DNA from: Mesorhizobium sp. WSM3862
GTDB lineage: Bacteria > Pseudomonadota > Alphaproteobacteria > Rhizobiales > Rhizobiaceae
Length of the DNA: 64,000 bases
Assembly: GCF_002294985.1 (NCBI RefSeq)
Contig: NZ_NSGE01000003.1
Coordinates: 620,001-684,000, forward strand
Direction of reading: 5' to 3'
The number at the start of each line of letters is the position of its first letter. Within the stretch, counting starts at the first letter, position 1. The notes under the pieces are model-generated. The model ran no database searches, was not told where the DNA came from, and saw nothing but the letters and a program-made list of their open reading frames with translations. Below are positions 48,133-57,431 of this stretch, piece by piece. Both the position numbers and the translations under genes were made by a program.

Positions 48133-50682
48133 TCAGAACAAATCCCGACGCGGATTGGCTTGGTCCCAAACTGCTCTTGCAACCTTGACCAGTTGGTCAT
48201 CCAGTGAACCGCCTGCTGCGATTTTCGTCTTAAGTTCCCCGCGCAACTGCTTGAGTGCCGCCGTTTTCGCCTTGGTCCCGAACTTGGCTAGCGTCGACTT
48301 GGCATCCGGCAACTCATTACGGACATCCAGCGCGGTCGCGAACGCCAAGTAGCGCACAGCGATGGCTTGGTCGGCTCTTTCGCCCTTCTGCAGTTCGAGA
48401 GCAGCGCGATCGTACGCGCCAGACTGGTCACCACGCATCGTGCCGAGTTCAAAAAGCCTTTGTGCTTCGTCCAGGTTCTGTTCCACCCCAACCCCGTCCC
48501 TGTACATGCGCGCCAAGCTGCCGGGAGCGTAGGGTTGGCCGAGATCAATGGATTTCTGGAAGAGTTCGAGCGCGCTCTTGGGATCCTTCTCAACCCCAGT
48601 GCCGGCGAGATAATTTCTGCCGAGCAGGTTCATCGAATACATGTCCTGCCGTTCGACACCCGCTTTGAGGAAGGCCACGGCGCGAGCCGGATCGGCAGGC
48701 ACGCCGTTACGACCTTCCGTAAAAATTGCGGCGAGGTCGTTCATGGCATAGGTGTGCCCCATGGCCGCCGCTTTGAGTAGAAGGTCCAGGCCCTTGGTGG
48801 TATCACGATCGACGCCATAGCCATTGAACAGGGCGCGACCCCACGAGGTCATCCCATAGGGATCGCCCTTGTCGGACGCCGCGGCATAGTAGGTATTGGC
48901 CTGCTTGCGATTGACGGGCATTCCCGTTCCCGTGGCGTTAAGGTACCCGAGCTCGAACACCGCCCGGACATGCCCGCTGTCGGCAGCTTCCTGGATGGCC
49001 TTCTTGGCCTCCTCGACCTTGCCGACAACAAGCAGCGCACGCCCGAGCTGGTAGCGGAAGCGGGCGATGTCGGGATAGGCTTTCACCGCTGCCCGGCAGA
49101 CATCCACGGCGTTGCTGCTGATTTCGTTCGGCAGCAGGCCGGGGACGACGCCCTGCAGGTCGAGCGGCTCGCCGGCCTCCCTGTCACAGGCGTCGACGCT
49201 TGGCGACAGCTTCATCGTCGCCGGCTTCGACGGCGTGTTGTCGGCCCTTATTTCGAAGCCGACGCTCAGCGGCTTGACGGCGCCGATCTGGGGCTCGTAG
49301 CGCAAGTGGTCGACTTCATCGGCCATCAGGCTTGAATCCGGAGACAAGGTCCGGTCCGGCAGCGACAGCGTTCCCGTTGCCGGATAGCTTGCAAGCTTCA
49401 CGCTGACGGCGGGATCCTTGGTCGGGAAAATGAGCTTCAGCGGCACCGGGCCGACACCGACCGGGACGCTTACGTCACGGTTCTCGATCGCCTCGGCGGC
49501 GCCGGTGATGTGAATGCCGCGCTCCAGCACCTGCTGCTCCTGCTCGGCCTCGAGCGAAGCCATGAGCTGCTGCCCTTCGGCGGCGTTCCCGTTCTTGACC
49601 CGAAACACCAGGATACCTTGGGATTGACCGCCCCAATTGTCATGCGTGGCATAGGCCAGCATGTCGACCTCTTCCTGCGCGCCGGATCCTTTCGGCACGT
49701 CCATCTTAAGGCGCGGCAGATCATTGCCCGCAATCGGCTGGCCGATAGCGACAGGCTTGCCGTCCAGCGTCAGGCGTCCAAGCGCCGGCGGCCTTTCGAT
49801 GCTGACGGTGACCGCGCCGCCGTCGACATCGACCGGCTCCGGCAGGTCAAGCGCCACCGGTCCGACGCCCGACGGCACGACCTTTTCCAGCACCGGCGGC
49901 AGTGCCGGTCGACTGGCGCGGCGCATCAGCACCACCTCGTCGATCAGCGACGAATTCTCCCAAGGAACCTGCTTGCCATCCGTGGCTTTGACCACGTCGC
50001 GGCGAACCGCCGCCATCACCGTGCGGATCTCCTGGTTGGGCGCCAGCGCCCGGCGCGAGAAGGCGGACGAGAAGGGACTGAGATCGCTCGCTCCGTCATA
50101 GGCGACGGCTCCCGGCTCGGTGGCGAAGGCAATCAGCGTGTTCAGCGAGCTCTTCACCTGCGCAAGTCCGGTGCCGCCCGCGGCAATCAGCTGGTCCCGC
50201 AACCAATAGTCCTTGCGCGGGAACGGATTGTTGCGGCAGGCATCGAGGATGATCACCTGGATTTTCGATTTCGCCCGCAGCTGTTCCAGCACGTCGTCGA
50301 GCTTGATCGCCTGGACCTCGATGTCGGCCGCGGCCTTGAGCGAGGCATCGACCGGGATGAGGAAATTCTCGCCGCCGATCTGAAAACCGTGGCCCGAATA
50401 GTAGACGACGGCGAGATCGGCACCGTCCGCCGCGGCGAGATAGTTGCGGAACTGCTCCTCGAACCGAAGCTTGGTGAGATCCTTGGCGACGAACACGTCG
50501 AAGCCGGCAAGGCGGAATGTGTTCGACACATCCTCGGCATCCTTGTCCGGGTTCTTGAGAGCCGGGATGTCGCGGTATTCGGAATTGCCGATCACAAAGG
50601 CGACCCTGCGCTCCGCATGAGCTTCGAAGGCCGTGAAGCTCACGAGAACCAGGGCTGCAAGGAACGCGCAGCATCGCAGCAT
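48133..50682 (-). CDS. Secreted caspase-family (C14) protein with Sel1 repeats
   Basis: 849 residues with a signal peptide (MLRCCAFLAALVLVSFTAFEAHA). The caspase-like domain (about 25-250) keeps the dyad: YYSGHG (His about 98) and LDACRNNPF (Cys about 149). Residues about 260-530 form a beta-rich region with two similar segments (VGPVALDLPEPV, VGPVPLKLIFP). About 590-790 holds five or six Sel1/TPR-like repeats (AVFELGYLNATGTGMPVNRKQA, AGVERQDMYSMNLLGRNYLAGTG). Such proteins are common in Mesorhizobium-type genomes; their substrates are unknown. Export to the periplasm argues against a cytosolic abortive-infection role. It borders the T6SS island, but membership in it is uncertain. Confidence 0.88.
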   Translation of the reverse strand: MLRCCAFLAALVLVSFTAFEAHAERRVAFVIGNSEYRDIPALKNPDKDAEDVSNTFRLAGFDVFVAKDLTKLRFEEQFRNYLAAADGADLAVVYYSGHGFQIGGENFLIPVDASLKAAADIEVQAIKLDDVLEQLRAKSKIQVIILDACRNNPFPRKDYWLRDQLIAAGGTGLAQVKSSLNTLIAFATEPGAVAYDGASDLSPFSSAFSRRALAPNQEIRTVMAAVRRDVVKATDGKQVPWENSSLIDEVVLMRRASRPALPPVLEKVVPSGVGPVALDLPEPVDVDGGAVTVSIERPPALGRLTLDGKPVAIGQPIAGNDLPRLKMDVPKGSGAQEEVDMLAYATHDNWGGQSQGILVFRVKNGNAAEGQQLMASLEAEQEQQVLERGIHITGAAEAIENRDVSVPVGVGPVPLKLIFPTKDPAVSVKLASYPATGTLSLPDRTLSPDSSLMADEVDHLRYEPQIGAVKPLSVGFEIRADNTPSKPATMKLSPSVDACDREAGEPLDLQGVVPGLLPNEISSNAVDVCRAAVKAYPDIARFRYQLGRALLVVGKVEEAKKAIQEAADSGHVRAVFELGYLNATGTGMPVNRKQANTYYAAASDKGDPYGMTSWGRALFNGYGVDRDTTKGLDLLLKAAAMGHTYAMNDLAAIFTEGRNGVPADPARAVAFLKAGVERQDMYSMNLLGRNYLAGTGVEKDPKSALELFQKSIDLGQPYAPGSLARMYRDGVGVEQNLDEAQRLFELGTMRGDQSGAYDRAALELQKGERADQAIAVRYLAFATALDVRNELPDAKSTLAKFGTKAKTAALKQLRGELKTKIAAGGSLDDQLVKVARAVWDQANPRRDLF

Positions 50683-50934
50683 GGCAAATCCTTAACTGCT
50701 ATGACCTGTCGGCCACAGGAACGCAGCTTGCGGCGCCGAGGTCTGTTAAAGAGTTCACAATCTGCCGGGACCAGAGCAGACCGCATGCATAACGACAGCG
50801 GGCATGCGTCTCATCCAACCAAGTACTAAATTACTCCAGAGACCTATTCACCGCAATGAGAAGACGCGTTGGATCGCCGGATTGCGTCGCGGCCATCCAA
50901 CTTCAGGTTCAGGGCTGCCGGGCGTTTGCGCTGC
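50683..50934. other. Spacer upstream of the caspase gene
   Basis: 252 bp between the caspase start and the end of the S-formylglutathione hydrolase gene, both on the minus strand. It is somewhat AT-richer (AAGTACTAAATTACT near 50821) and must hold the caspase promoter. No clear hairpin or operator was found. Confidence 0.4.
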
Positions 50935-51768
50935 CTATGCCAGCCGCGCGGCGTGCCACTTCAAATGATCGTCCATGAAGGTCGAGATGAAATTGTAGGA
51001 ATGATCGTAGCCCTCCTGCATGCGCAGCGTCAGCGCGATGCCGGTTTTTTTGCACGCCTCTTCGAGCAGCCAGGGACGAAGACCATCCTGGAGGAAGCCG
51101 TCGGCGCTGCCCTGGTCGACGAGCAGTTCGCCGTAACGATGGCCGTCCTCGATGAGCAGCGTGGCGTCACAGGCGCGCCAGCTCTTTTCGTCTGATCCCA
51201 GATATTTTTCCAGCGCCGGCCGCGACCAGCCCGCCGTCGTAGGCTGCACGATCGGCGCGAAGGCCGAGCAGCTGCGGAAGCGCCCCGGGTTCTTCAGTGC
51301 GATGGTCAGCGCGCCGTGCCCGCCCATCGAATGGCCGAAGATCGACTGGCGCGAAATGTCGACCGGGAATTTGGCCTCAATAAGCGCCGGCAACTCCTCG
51401 GTGACGTAGGAGTACATGCGATAGTTCTTCGCGTAGGGCGCTTGCGTGGCATCGACATAGAAGCCGGCGCCGCAACCGAACTGCCAATTGTCCTTCTCAT
51501 CGGGAACGTCCGGACCGCGCGGGCTGGTGTCGGGGCAGACGACGACGAGTCCAAGCTCGGCCGCCAGGCGCCGGTATTCGCCCTTGTCCATGACATTGGC
51601 ATGGGTGCAGGTGAGCCCCGAGAGATACCACAAAACCGGCAAAGGCCCGTCCTTCGCCTGGGGTGGCACGAAGACGGCAAAGGTCATGTCGCAAGCGCAG
51701 ACTTCCGACGCGTGCGAATAGACGCCCTGGATGCCGCCGTGCGATTTGGACGTGGAAAGGACGTTCAT
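50935..51768 (-). CDS. fghA: S-formylglutathione hydrolase
   Basis: 277 residues from ATG 51768; the open frame extends upstream but family proteins begin near MNVLSTSKSHGGIQG. It is an esterase-D-type alpha/beta hydrolase: nucleophile elbow FGHSMGGHGAL (Ser about 145), acid in DQGSADGF, His in EGYDHSYNFI, and the family stretch LSGLTCTHANVMDKGEYRR. It hydrolyses S-formylglutathione to formate and glutathione, the second step of glutathione-dependent formaldehyde detoxification. Neither the formaldehyde dehydrogenase nor a Gfa gene lies next to it. Cytoplasmic. Confidence 0.95.
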   Translation of the reverse strand: MNVLSTSKSHGGIQGVYSHASEVCACDMTFAVFVPPQAKDGPLPVLWYLSGLTCTHANVMDKGEYRRLAAELGLVVVCPDTSPRGPDVPDEKDNWQFGCGAGFYVDATQAPYAKNYRMYSYVTEELPALIEAKFPVDISRQSIFGHSMGGHGALTIALKNPGRFRSCSAFAPIVQPTTAGWSRPALEKYLGSDEKSWRACDATLLIEDGHRYGELLVDQGSADGFLQDGLRPWLLEEACKKTGIALTLRMQEGYDHSYNFISTFMDDHLKWHAARLA

Positions 51769-52172
51769 CGGTTCTGCCTTCTCGCCGGGAATGTCCGGCC
51801 CGACATAGCTGCCAGACTCCGCGCTCGCAACCTTGCACCTCGCCAAAATGACGCAGACGCGCGATCGAGCCACAGAAGGGCGGACATTTCGAGCCGCTCT
51901 CGTTATGCGTCGCCTCCCAGGCGAGCCTCCGCGTGTTCTAGGGTCGGCAAGAGAGCATCCGGGCCGGATCGCAAAAAGAAGTCTTTTTCTGTCCTTTGCT
52001 TCGCCGAAACCGAAGCGGGGCGCTCGCTGGCAAGCGGGTAGGGAAAATTCGACGGATTATGGTCGGAAGCTATCCGCCGTCGCAACGCGGGGGGGTGCTC
52101 GCATTGCACGGGCGGCTCGGCAATCAGCGGATTGATGAGCAGATCGCGGCGCGCTGCCGCTCGCCGGTATCG
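51769..52172. other. 404-bp spacer without a gene
   Basis: Between the fghA start and the end of the paoC-like gene, both on the minus strand. It has a short near-palindrome AAAAAGA-AG-TCTTTTT around 51974-51989 and a GCTTCG/CGAAGC stem near 52000. Either could end the pao transcript, but neither has a proper U-tract in the right direction. Open frames here look like shadows. The fghA promoter must lie in the left part. Confidence 0.45.
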
Positions 52173-54452
52173 TCAAGCGATAAGCTGGTCGATCCTGATC
52201 GGCAGATCGCGGATGCGCTTGCCCGTCGCGTGGTAGACCGCGCTGGCAACGGCGGCGGCGGTGCCGACATTGCCGAGTTCGCCCAAGCCTTTGACGCCGG
52301 CCGGATTGACGGCGTGGTCTACCTCCGGGACCAGGATCACCTGCAGGTCCCTGGTGTCGGCGTTGACCGGCACGAGGTAATCCTGCAGGTCGCGGTTGAC
52401 GTAGCGGGCATAGCGCCTGTCGACCTCGGTCGCTTCATGCAGCGCCTGGCCGATGCCCCAGATCATGCCGCCCATCAGCTGGCTGCGCGCGGTGCGCGTG
52501 TTCATGATGCGGCCGGCCGCGAAAGCGCCGACGATGCGCGGCACACGGATTTCCCGAGTATAGCTGTTGATGCGAACTTCGACGAACTCCGCGCCGAAGG
52601 CGTATTTCACCGAGTCCTCGTCCTGATCGCCGCCATGGAATTCCGACTGACCGGCATAGAGTTTCTTCACTGCCTCAGGCGTCGCGCCTTTCGGGGCAAA
52701 CTCGGCATATTCCTCGATCGCGCCAATTTGCATCGCCTTGAAGACGTCCTCGATCTTCGCGGACGCTCCGCCCCTGGCCGCAATCTTGCCGCCGTCAAGG
52801 TCCAGTTCCTCGTTATGTGAGCCGGCAAGCGGGCCGCCTTCGGCCGTGGCTCCGGCGGAGAGCTTCGCCCGGATGGCATCGCAAGCCTTCAGAACCGCCG
52901 AGCAGACGCTTGCGGTGGAAATCGAACCACCTGAGACCGGGGCCGGAGGCAGGCTGCTGTCGCCCATTTCGACGGTCACCTTGTCGATCGGAACGCCAAG
53001 ACGTTCCGAGGCCATCTGGGCGGCCACTGTCCGGACGCCGGTGCCGATCTCATGCGAGCCGCATTGCACCCGCACATCGCCATCCGACGTCAGGCGCACG
53101 CGCGCCGCGCATGGTGCCACCGCGGTGGGGTAGATGGCGGTGGCGCAGCCCATGCCGATCAGCCAGTCGCCGTCGCGCATCGCGCCGACCTTGGGGTCTC
53201 GCTTCGCCCAGCCGAAGGCATTGGCCGCCTGTTCATAGCATTGGATCAGCGAGCGGCTGGAGAAGGGCTTCTTGCCGATCGGTTCCGCCTTCGGCTCATT
53301 GATGCGGCGGAACTCGACCGGGTCCATGCCAAGCGCCACCGCCATCTCGTCCATCGCGTTTTCCAGCGCGTAGACGTAAGGTGTCTCGGGCGGCGAACGC
53401 ATGTAGCCCGGCGTGTTGCGATCTGCCTGGACCAGCGACACATGCGTCAGCACCGAGCCGTAGTCATACATGCGGCCGGTCGCCGAGGTGCCGCCGACAA
53501 CATAGGGATCAGGGCGCGATGTCACCTCCCATCCTTCATGCGCGAAAGCGGTGATGCGGCCGTCCTTGCCGGCGCCGATCCGGATGCGGTGCCGGGTTTC
53601 GGCCCGGTAAGTCTGTGTGCCGAAAGCCTGCATGCGGCTCGTCACACAGCGCACGGGACGCCCGAGACGCTTTGCGGCTACTGCGACGATGGCGGTGCGC
53701 GGCGTCATCGGTCCTTTGGAGCCGAAGGCGCCGCCGATGAAGGGACTGACGATGCGCACATTGGGCGGATCGATTTTCAATTCTCTCGCAAGTTCGGCCT
53801 TCCAGCCGGTGACGTTCTGGGACGGCTCGTGGACGATGAGCTGATCGCCCTGCCAAAATGCCGTCGTGGAGAACAGCTCGATCGGGTTGTGGTGCTGGGT
53901 GGGCGTTGAATACCGAGCGTCGATCCTGACCGCCGCGGCTGCATAGGCGGCGTCGAAATCGCCTGCTTTCACATCCTCCTTGAACAGCGGACTCTTGCCG
54001 GCGGCGGGAATGGTTTTGGTGCCGGGACTATCGAAACTCGCGGACGGCTTCTCTTCCTCGTAATCGGCGCGGATCAACTGGGCCGCCTCCTCCGCCGCCT
54101 CGAATGTCTCGGCAACGGCCAAGGCGATGATCTGGCCGTCGTGGAAAATCGTCCTGTCATGCAGCGGTCCGATCGAGGTCGCGCCGGCGTTGCCGAATTT
54201 CGGCTTCTCGACCTTGTCCATGTCGCCATAAGTGACGATGTCGAGAAGGCCGGGCACGGAACGGGCATCGTCCAGGTGAAGCTTCGTCACCCTGCCCTTG
54301 GCGATGCTGCTGGTGGCCAGCGCGCCATAGGCTAGGTTTGCCGTCGGCAGGTCTGCCGGATAGGCGGCTTGCCCGGTGACTTTCAGCCGCGCATCGACGC
54401 GCGGCAGCGGTTCGCCCATGTTCTCCTTGGGCTTCGGAGCGGCTGGGTCCAT
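52173..54452 (-). CDS. paoC: Periplasmic aldehyde oxidoreductase, molybdenum-binding subunit (PaoC-like)
   Basis: 759 residues from ATG 54452 (opening MDPAAPKPKENMGEPLPRVD); the longer frame is a shadow of the upstream gene. It is a xanthine-dehydrogenase-family large subunit with RVDARLKVTGQAAYPADL, GGAFGSKGPMTPRTAIVA (Mo-cofactor contact) and CGSHEIGTGVRTVAAQM. The C-terminal catalytic Glu is in GVKGLGELGNVGTAAA. It has no signal peptide of its own and would be carried out with the Tat-bearing PaoA subunit. In E. coli PaoABC oxidises aromatic aldehydes to acids in the periplasm. The stop of the preceding paoB-like gene lies only a few bases away. Confidence 0.9.
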   Translation of the reverse strand: MDPAAPKPKENMGEPLPRVDARLKVTGQAAYPADLPTANLAYGALATSSIAKGRVTKLHLDDARSVPGLLDIVTYGDMDKVEKPKFGNAGATSIGPLHDRTIFHDGQIIALAVAETFEAAEEAAQLIRADYEEEKPSASFDSPGTKTIPAAGKSPLFKEDVKAGDFDAAYAAAAVRIDARYSTPTQHHNPIELFSTTAFWQGDQLIVHEPSQNVTGWKAELARELKIDPPNVRIVSPFIGGAFGSKGPMTPRTAIVAVAAKRLGRPVRCVTSRMQAFGTQTYRAETRHRIRIGAGKDGRITAFAHEGWEVTSRPDPYVVGGTSATGRMYDYGSVLTHVSLVQADRNTPGYMRSPPETPYVYALENAMDEMAVALGMDPVEFRRINEPKAEPIGKKPFSSRSLIQCYEQAANAFGWAKRDPKVGAMRDGDWLIGMGCATAIYPTAVAPCAARVRLTSDGDVRVQCGSHEIGTGVRTVAAQMASERLGVPIDKVTVEMGDSSLPPAPVSGGSISTASVCSAVLKACDAIRAKLSAGATAEGGPLAGSHNEELDLDGGKIAARGGASAKIEDVFKAMQIGAIEEYAEFAPKGATPEAVKKLYAGQSEFHGGDQDEDSVKYAFGAEFVEVRINSYTREIRVPRIVGAFAAGRIMNTRTARSQLMGGMIWGIGQALHEATEVDRRYARYVNRDLQDYLVPVNADTRDLQVILVPEVDHAVNPAGVKGLGELGNVGTAAAVASAVYHATGKRIRDLPIRIDQLIA

Positions 54453-54454
54453 GG

Positions 54455-55477
54455 TCACACCTTCATGTCTCGCGTTTCGAGCAGCGCGCGCACCAGCGTC
54501 CGCTTGCCGAGCTCGACCTTGAACGCATTGTGCTGGCGCGGTTCGGCACCGGCAAAGGCAGCGTCCGCCGCCGCACCTGCCGATGCCTCGTCGAGCTTCT
54601 TGCCCTGCAGGGCCGCTTCGGCCTCGCCGGCGCGCCACGGCACCGTCGCCAGCCCGCCGAGCGCAATCCTTGCCTCGCGGACGCTGTCGCCGTCGAGGTC
54701 GAGCGCAACGGCCGCCGAGGCCAGCGCAAAGGCATAAGACTCGCGGTCGCGGATCTTCAGGTAGCGCGAGCGCCGGGCCCACGGTAAGGCAGGCACCTCG
54801 ATGGCGGTGATGATCTCGTCCGCCGCCAGATCCGTCTCGATATGCGGCGTGTCGCGGGGCAGCCGATGCAGCCTGGCAAAGGGAATTTCGCGCGCTCCGC
54901 GAGACCCCTCGGCTCGAATAACGGCATCGAGCGCAATCAGAGCCTGGGCAAAGTCGCCGTGGTAGGTGGCAATGCAGGCATCGCTGGCGCCCAGCACCGC
55001 GTGCTGGCGGTTGAAGCCTTCCATCGCCGCGCAGCCCGAACCCGGCACCCGCTTGTTGCAGGCCCAGGAGGGCTCGCGGAAATATTCGCAGCGCGTTCGC
55101 TGCAGCATGTTGCCGGCCAGGCTCGCCATGTTGCGGATCTGGCCGCTTGCCGCCAGTCGCAAACTATCGGCAATGACGGGATAGCGGCGTTTGACTTCGC
55201 CATGGTCGGCAGCCTCGCCCATCCGCACCAGGGCGCCGAAGCGCACGCCGTCGTCGGTAACTCGGATTTGCCTGAGCGCCGGCTCTTCAAGACGGTTGAG
55301 GTCCAGCAACCGGTTGGGCGCCGCCACCCCAAGTTTCATATAGTCGGCAAGATTGGTGCCGCCTGCGATGAACTGCGCGTTCGCCCGTGTCGGATGGTCG
55401 TCCTCGGTGGTAAAGCGGGATGCGATGGCGACCGCGGCGGAGACATCTGTCGGCCGTTCATAGATGAAGGGGCGCAT
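54455..55477 (-). CDS. paoB: Aldehyde oxidoreductase FAD-binding subunit with 4Fe-4S insert (PaoB-like)
   Basis: 340 residues from ATG 55477 (MRPFIYERPTDVSAAVAIA). The FAD-binding motif is FIAGGTNLADYMKLG (about 37-51), with AASGQIRNMASLAGNMLQ further on. Cysteines in RCEYFREPSWACNKR and PGSGCAAMEG (about 130-155) match the extra segment that carries a 4Fe-4S cluster in PaoB and is absent from ordinary xanthine dehydrogenase medium subunits. It passes electrons from PaoC/PaoA. It is 2 bp from paoC-like and 2 bp from paoA-like genes, a tight operon. Confidence 0.92.
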   Translation of the reverse strand: MRPFIYERPTDVSAAVAIASRFTTEDDHPTRANAQFIAGGTNLADYMKLGVAAPNRLLDLNRLEEPALRQIRVTDDGVRFGALVRMGEAADHGEVKRRYPVIADSLRLAASGQIRNMASLAGNMLQRTRCEYFREPSWACNKRVPGSGCAAMEGFNRQHAVLGASDACIATYHGDFAQALIALDAVIRAEGSRGAREIPFARLHRLPRDTPHIETDLAADEIITAIEVPALPWARRSRYLKIRDRESYAFALASAAVALDLDGDSVREARIALGGLATVPWRAGEAEAALQGKKLDEASAGAAADAAFAGAEPRQHNAFKVELGKRTLVRALLETRDMKV

Positions 55478-55479
55478 CG

Positions 55480-56100
55480 TCAGGTTCCTCTCGCCTGATC
55501 GCGCGCCTGGACGACCGCGGCGACGATGTTCGGGTAGGCCGCACAGCGGCAGATATTGCCGCTCATATATTCGCGGATGTCGTCCTCGGAGTTGGCGTGG
55601 CCTTCGTTGACGCAGCCGATGGCCGACATGATCTGACCCGGCGTGCAGTAGCCGCACTGGAACGCGTCGTGGTCGATGAAGGCCTGCTGCATCGGATGCA
55701 GCTTGCCGTCGCTCGAGGCAAGCCCTTCGACGGTCGTCACCTCCTTGCCGTCGTTCATCACGGCGAAGCTCAAGCAGGAGAGCACGCGCTTTCCGTCCAC
55801 CAGAACGGTGCAGGCGCCGCACTGCCCGTGGTCGCAACCTTTTTTCGTGCCGGTAAGGCCGACATGGTCCCGCAGGGCGTCAAGCAGGCTGGTCCTGGCA
55901 TCCAGCGAAAGCTCGTAAGGCTGCTTGTTGATGCGCAACGATACCGCGACCGTTTCCCTCAAGCCGGAACGGGTCGCGGCCGGTTTTTCCGCTCTCGTTG
56001 GGGAGCTGAGCAAGGGCGCCGCCGCGGCGGCTGAGACAGTAGCTGTCATGAAGCTTCGCCGGCTGAGGCCGGTCGTGCTTGGCGCGGAAATTCGGGACAT
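55480..56100 (-). CDS. paoA: Tat-exported aldehyde oxidoreductase 2Fe-2S subunit (PaoA-like)
   Basis: 206 residues with a twin-arginine signal (LSRRSFMTATVSAAAAAPLL, cleavage about residue 37). The plant-type 2Fe-2S domain has GCDHGQCGACTVLVDG (about 88-103). The second cluster, typical of this family, has FQCGYCTPGQIM and GNICRCAAYPN. It is the first gene of the paoABC-like operon; its Tat signal is what would take the folded heterotrimer to the periplasm. No molybdenum-cofactor insertion chaperone (PaoD/XdhC) gene is visible in the window, so it must be elsewhere. Confidence 0.93.
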   Translation of the reverse strand: MSRISAPSTTGLSRRSFMTATVSAAAAAPLLSSPTRAEKPAATRSGLRETVAVSLRINKQPYELSLDARTSLLDALRDHVGLTGTKKGCDHGQCGACTVLVDGKRVLSCLSFAVMNDGKEVTTVEGLASSDGKLHPMQQAFIDHDAFQCGYCTPGQIMSAIGCVNEGHANSEDDIREYMSGNICRCAAYPNIVAAVVQARDQARGT

Positions 56101-56454
56101 GGCTCGCTCCCAGGCTGGCTGTCATCGGGGCTGGCTATGGGGCGCTAACCTCTCAACGGGGGCATTGTTCCGAATTTTGCAGGCGAAGGCCCGGAAGCTC
56201 ACGAGACTGTGACAGCATCGAACCGAAGTCGGAGCAGAGCACGCCGGGACAGCAGAGGAACGTTCCGCGCAAGTGAGGTTGACTGCCACTCGGCGGTGCG
56301 CACCGGCGCTGCGCAAGCTCGCACCAACCGATCGAAAGTCACACCGGTAGATACCAATTCTCCAGTTCGAACCGTAGCTCAGCAATAAGGCTAACAGGCC
56401 CTGCCCAACGACAGGAGGGGTGGTTTCGAGCAGGGCATGGGAGCGGGCTTTGGT
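56101..56454. other. 354-bp spacer upstream of paoA
   Basis: No gene seen. It lies between the KTSC-protein end and the paoA-like start and must contain the pao operon promoter. A string TTCGAACCGTAGCTCAGC near 56362 recalls tRNA loops but no cloverleaf can be formed. No convincing palindrome or promoter box was found. Confidence 0.45.
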
Positions 56455-56670
56455 TCAATGCCGCGGTCCGTGCGCGACCAGATGGAAGCTGTATCGGTCG
56501 CGCAGGAACTCGTTGAAGAACCGGCCCTTGGACCGAGCAGCCTTGAATGCCGCGTAGGTCTCGGCCTCAACCTGCTCATAGTCATAGCGGTCGCCGCTCG
56601 GGACGAACCATACCGAAAGGATCTTCGTCGCCGGGTCGTAATAGATGTTCCGGATGGCGGTAGAAGGCAT
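56455..56670 (-). CDS. KTSC-domain small protein
   Basis: 71 residues from ATG 56670; TTG 56691 would add seven. It opens MPSTAIRNIYYDPATKILSV and continues WFVPSGDRYDYEQVEAETY, then ARSKGRFFNEFLRDRYSF, the KTSC pattern (named after the C-terminal part of Lys-tRNA synthetases). Function unknown; such proteins are small and cytoplasmic. It is divergent from the alkB-like gene. Confidence 0.8.
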   Translation of the reverse strand: MPSTAIRNIYYDPATKILSVWFVPSGDRYDYEQVEAETYAAFKAARSKGRFFNEFLRDRYSFHLVAHGPRH

Positions 56671-56785
56671 GACGAGCGCCCCGTTGGCCAATGCGTAATT
56701 CCCGTAGCTGTCAATGGGTTCCGTCGCACCGGCTGCCGACGGATCAGGGCCTTGCGAGACCCGCCGAATTGCCTATCTGAGGTTC

Positions 56786-57391
56786 ATGCCGTCAACGAAA
56801 TCGAGCGCCACGGCGCAAGTCCGCCAAGGAGATCTTTTCGGTATCCCGAACAGCCTGCCGGAAGGATTCCGCTACCGGCCGGAGCTGATCACGCGTAACG
56901 AAGAAAGCGCGTTGGTCCGCTGCATCGAAGGCCTGCCGTTCAAGCCCTTCGACTTCCATGGCCATCTTGCCAACAGGCAGGTTATCGGCTTCGGGCTGCG
57001 TTACGACTACGACCGCCGCGAGGTCGTGGAAGCACCGGCCATACCCGACTTCCTGCTGCCGCTTCGCGACAAGGTCGCCGTCTTCGCCGGTCGGCCCGCG
57101 TCGGAATTCTCGCAGGTGCTGATCAACGAATACCGGCCTGGCGCGGGCATCGGCTGGCATCGCGACAAGCCCCATTTCGAGCTCGTCGCAGGCGTCTCCC
57201 TGCTGGCATCCTGCAGTTTCCGGCTGCGCCGCAGGAACGGCGCGACATGGGACCGGCAGGTGATCGAGGTCGAGCCGAGATCCGCCTATCTCATGGCCGG
57301 TCCGGCGCGCAACGAATGGGAGCACAGCATTCCGCCGCTCGCAGAACACCGCTACTCGGTCACATTTCGGACCTTGCGACCCAAGCTGTAA
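56786..57391 (+). CDS. alkB: AlkB-type Fe(II)/2-oxoglutarate-dependent dioxygenase
   Basis: 201 residues from ATG 56786; earlier in-frame codons are not family-like. The iron facial triad is seen as H-R-D in GIGWHRDKPHFE (about 125-127) and a distal His in WEHSIPP (about 181). The 2-oxoglutarate-binding Arg follows in YSVTFRTLR. QVLINEYRPGAGIGWH is the family signature. It removes alkyl groups from damaged nucleic acids. Length and sequence suit the short AlkB class common in rhizobia. It is a single gene, convergent with the hydantoinase gene. Confidence 0.9.
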   Translation: MPSTKSSATAQVRQGDLFGIPNSLPEGFRYRPELITRNEESALVRCIEGLPFKPFDFHGHLANRQVIGFGLRYDYDRREVVEAPAIPDFLLPLRDKVAVFAGRPASEFSQVLINEYRPGAGIGWHRDKPHFELVAGVSLLASCSFRLRRRNGATWDRQVIEVEPRSAYLMAGPARNEWEHSIPPLAEHRYSVTFRTLRPKL

Positions 57392-57431
57392 GTCCGACGT
57401 TCTGCCAGGCCCGATATTCCAAGTCGCCTAA

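Noticed and set aside
48133..50682. Caspase protein as part of a cytosolic anti-phage suicide system
   Set aside because: It has an export signal and no adjacent gasdermin, NLR, TIR or other defence gene; Sel1-caspase proteins are common in this group.
56340..56400. tRNA-like string TTCGAACC plus GTAGCTCAGC
   Set aside because: The elements are in the wrong order for a tRNA (D-arm-like after T-loop-like) and no acceptor or anticodon stem can be paired.
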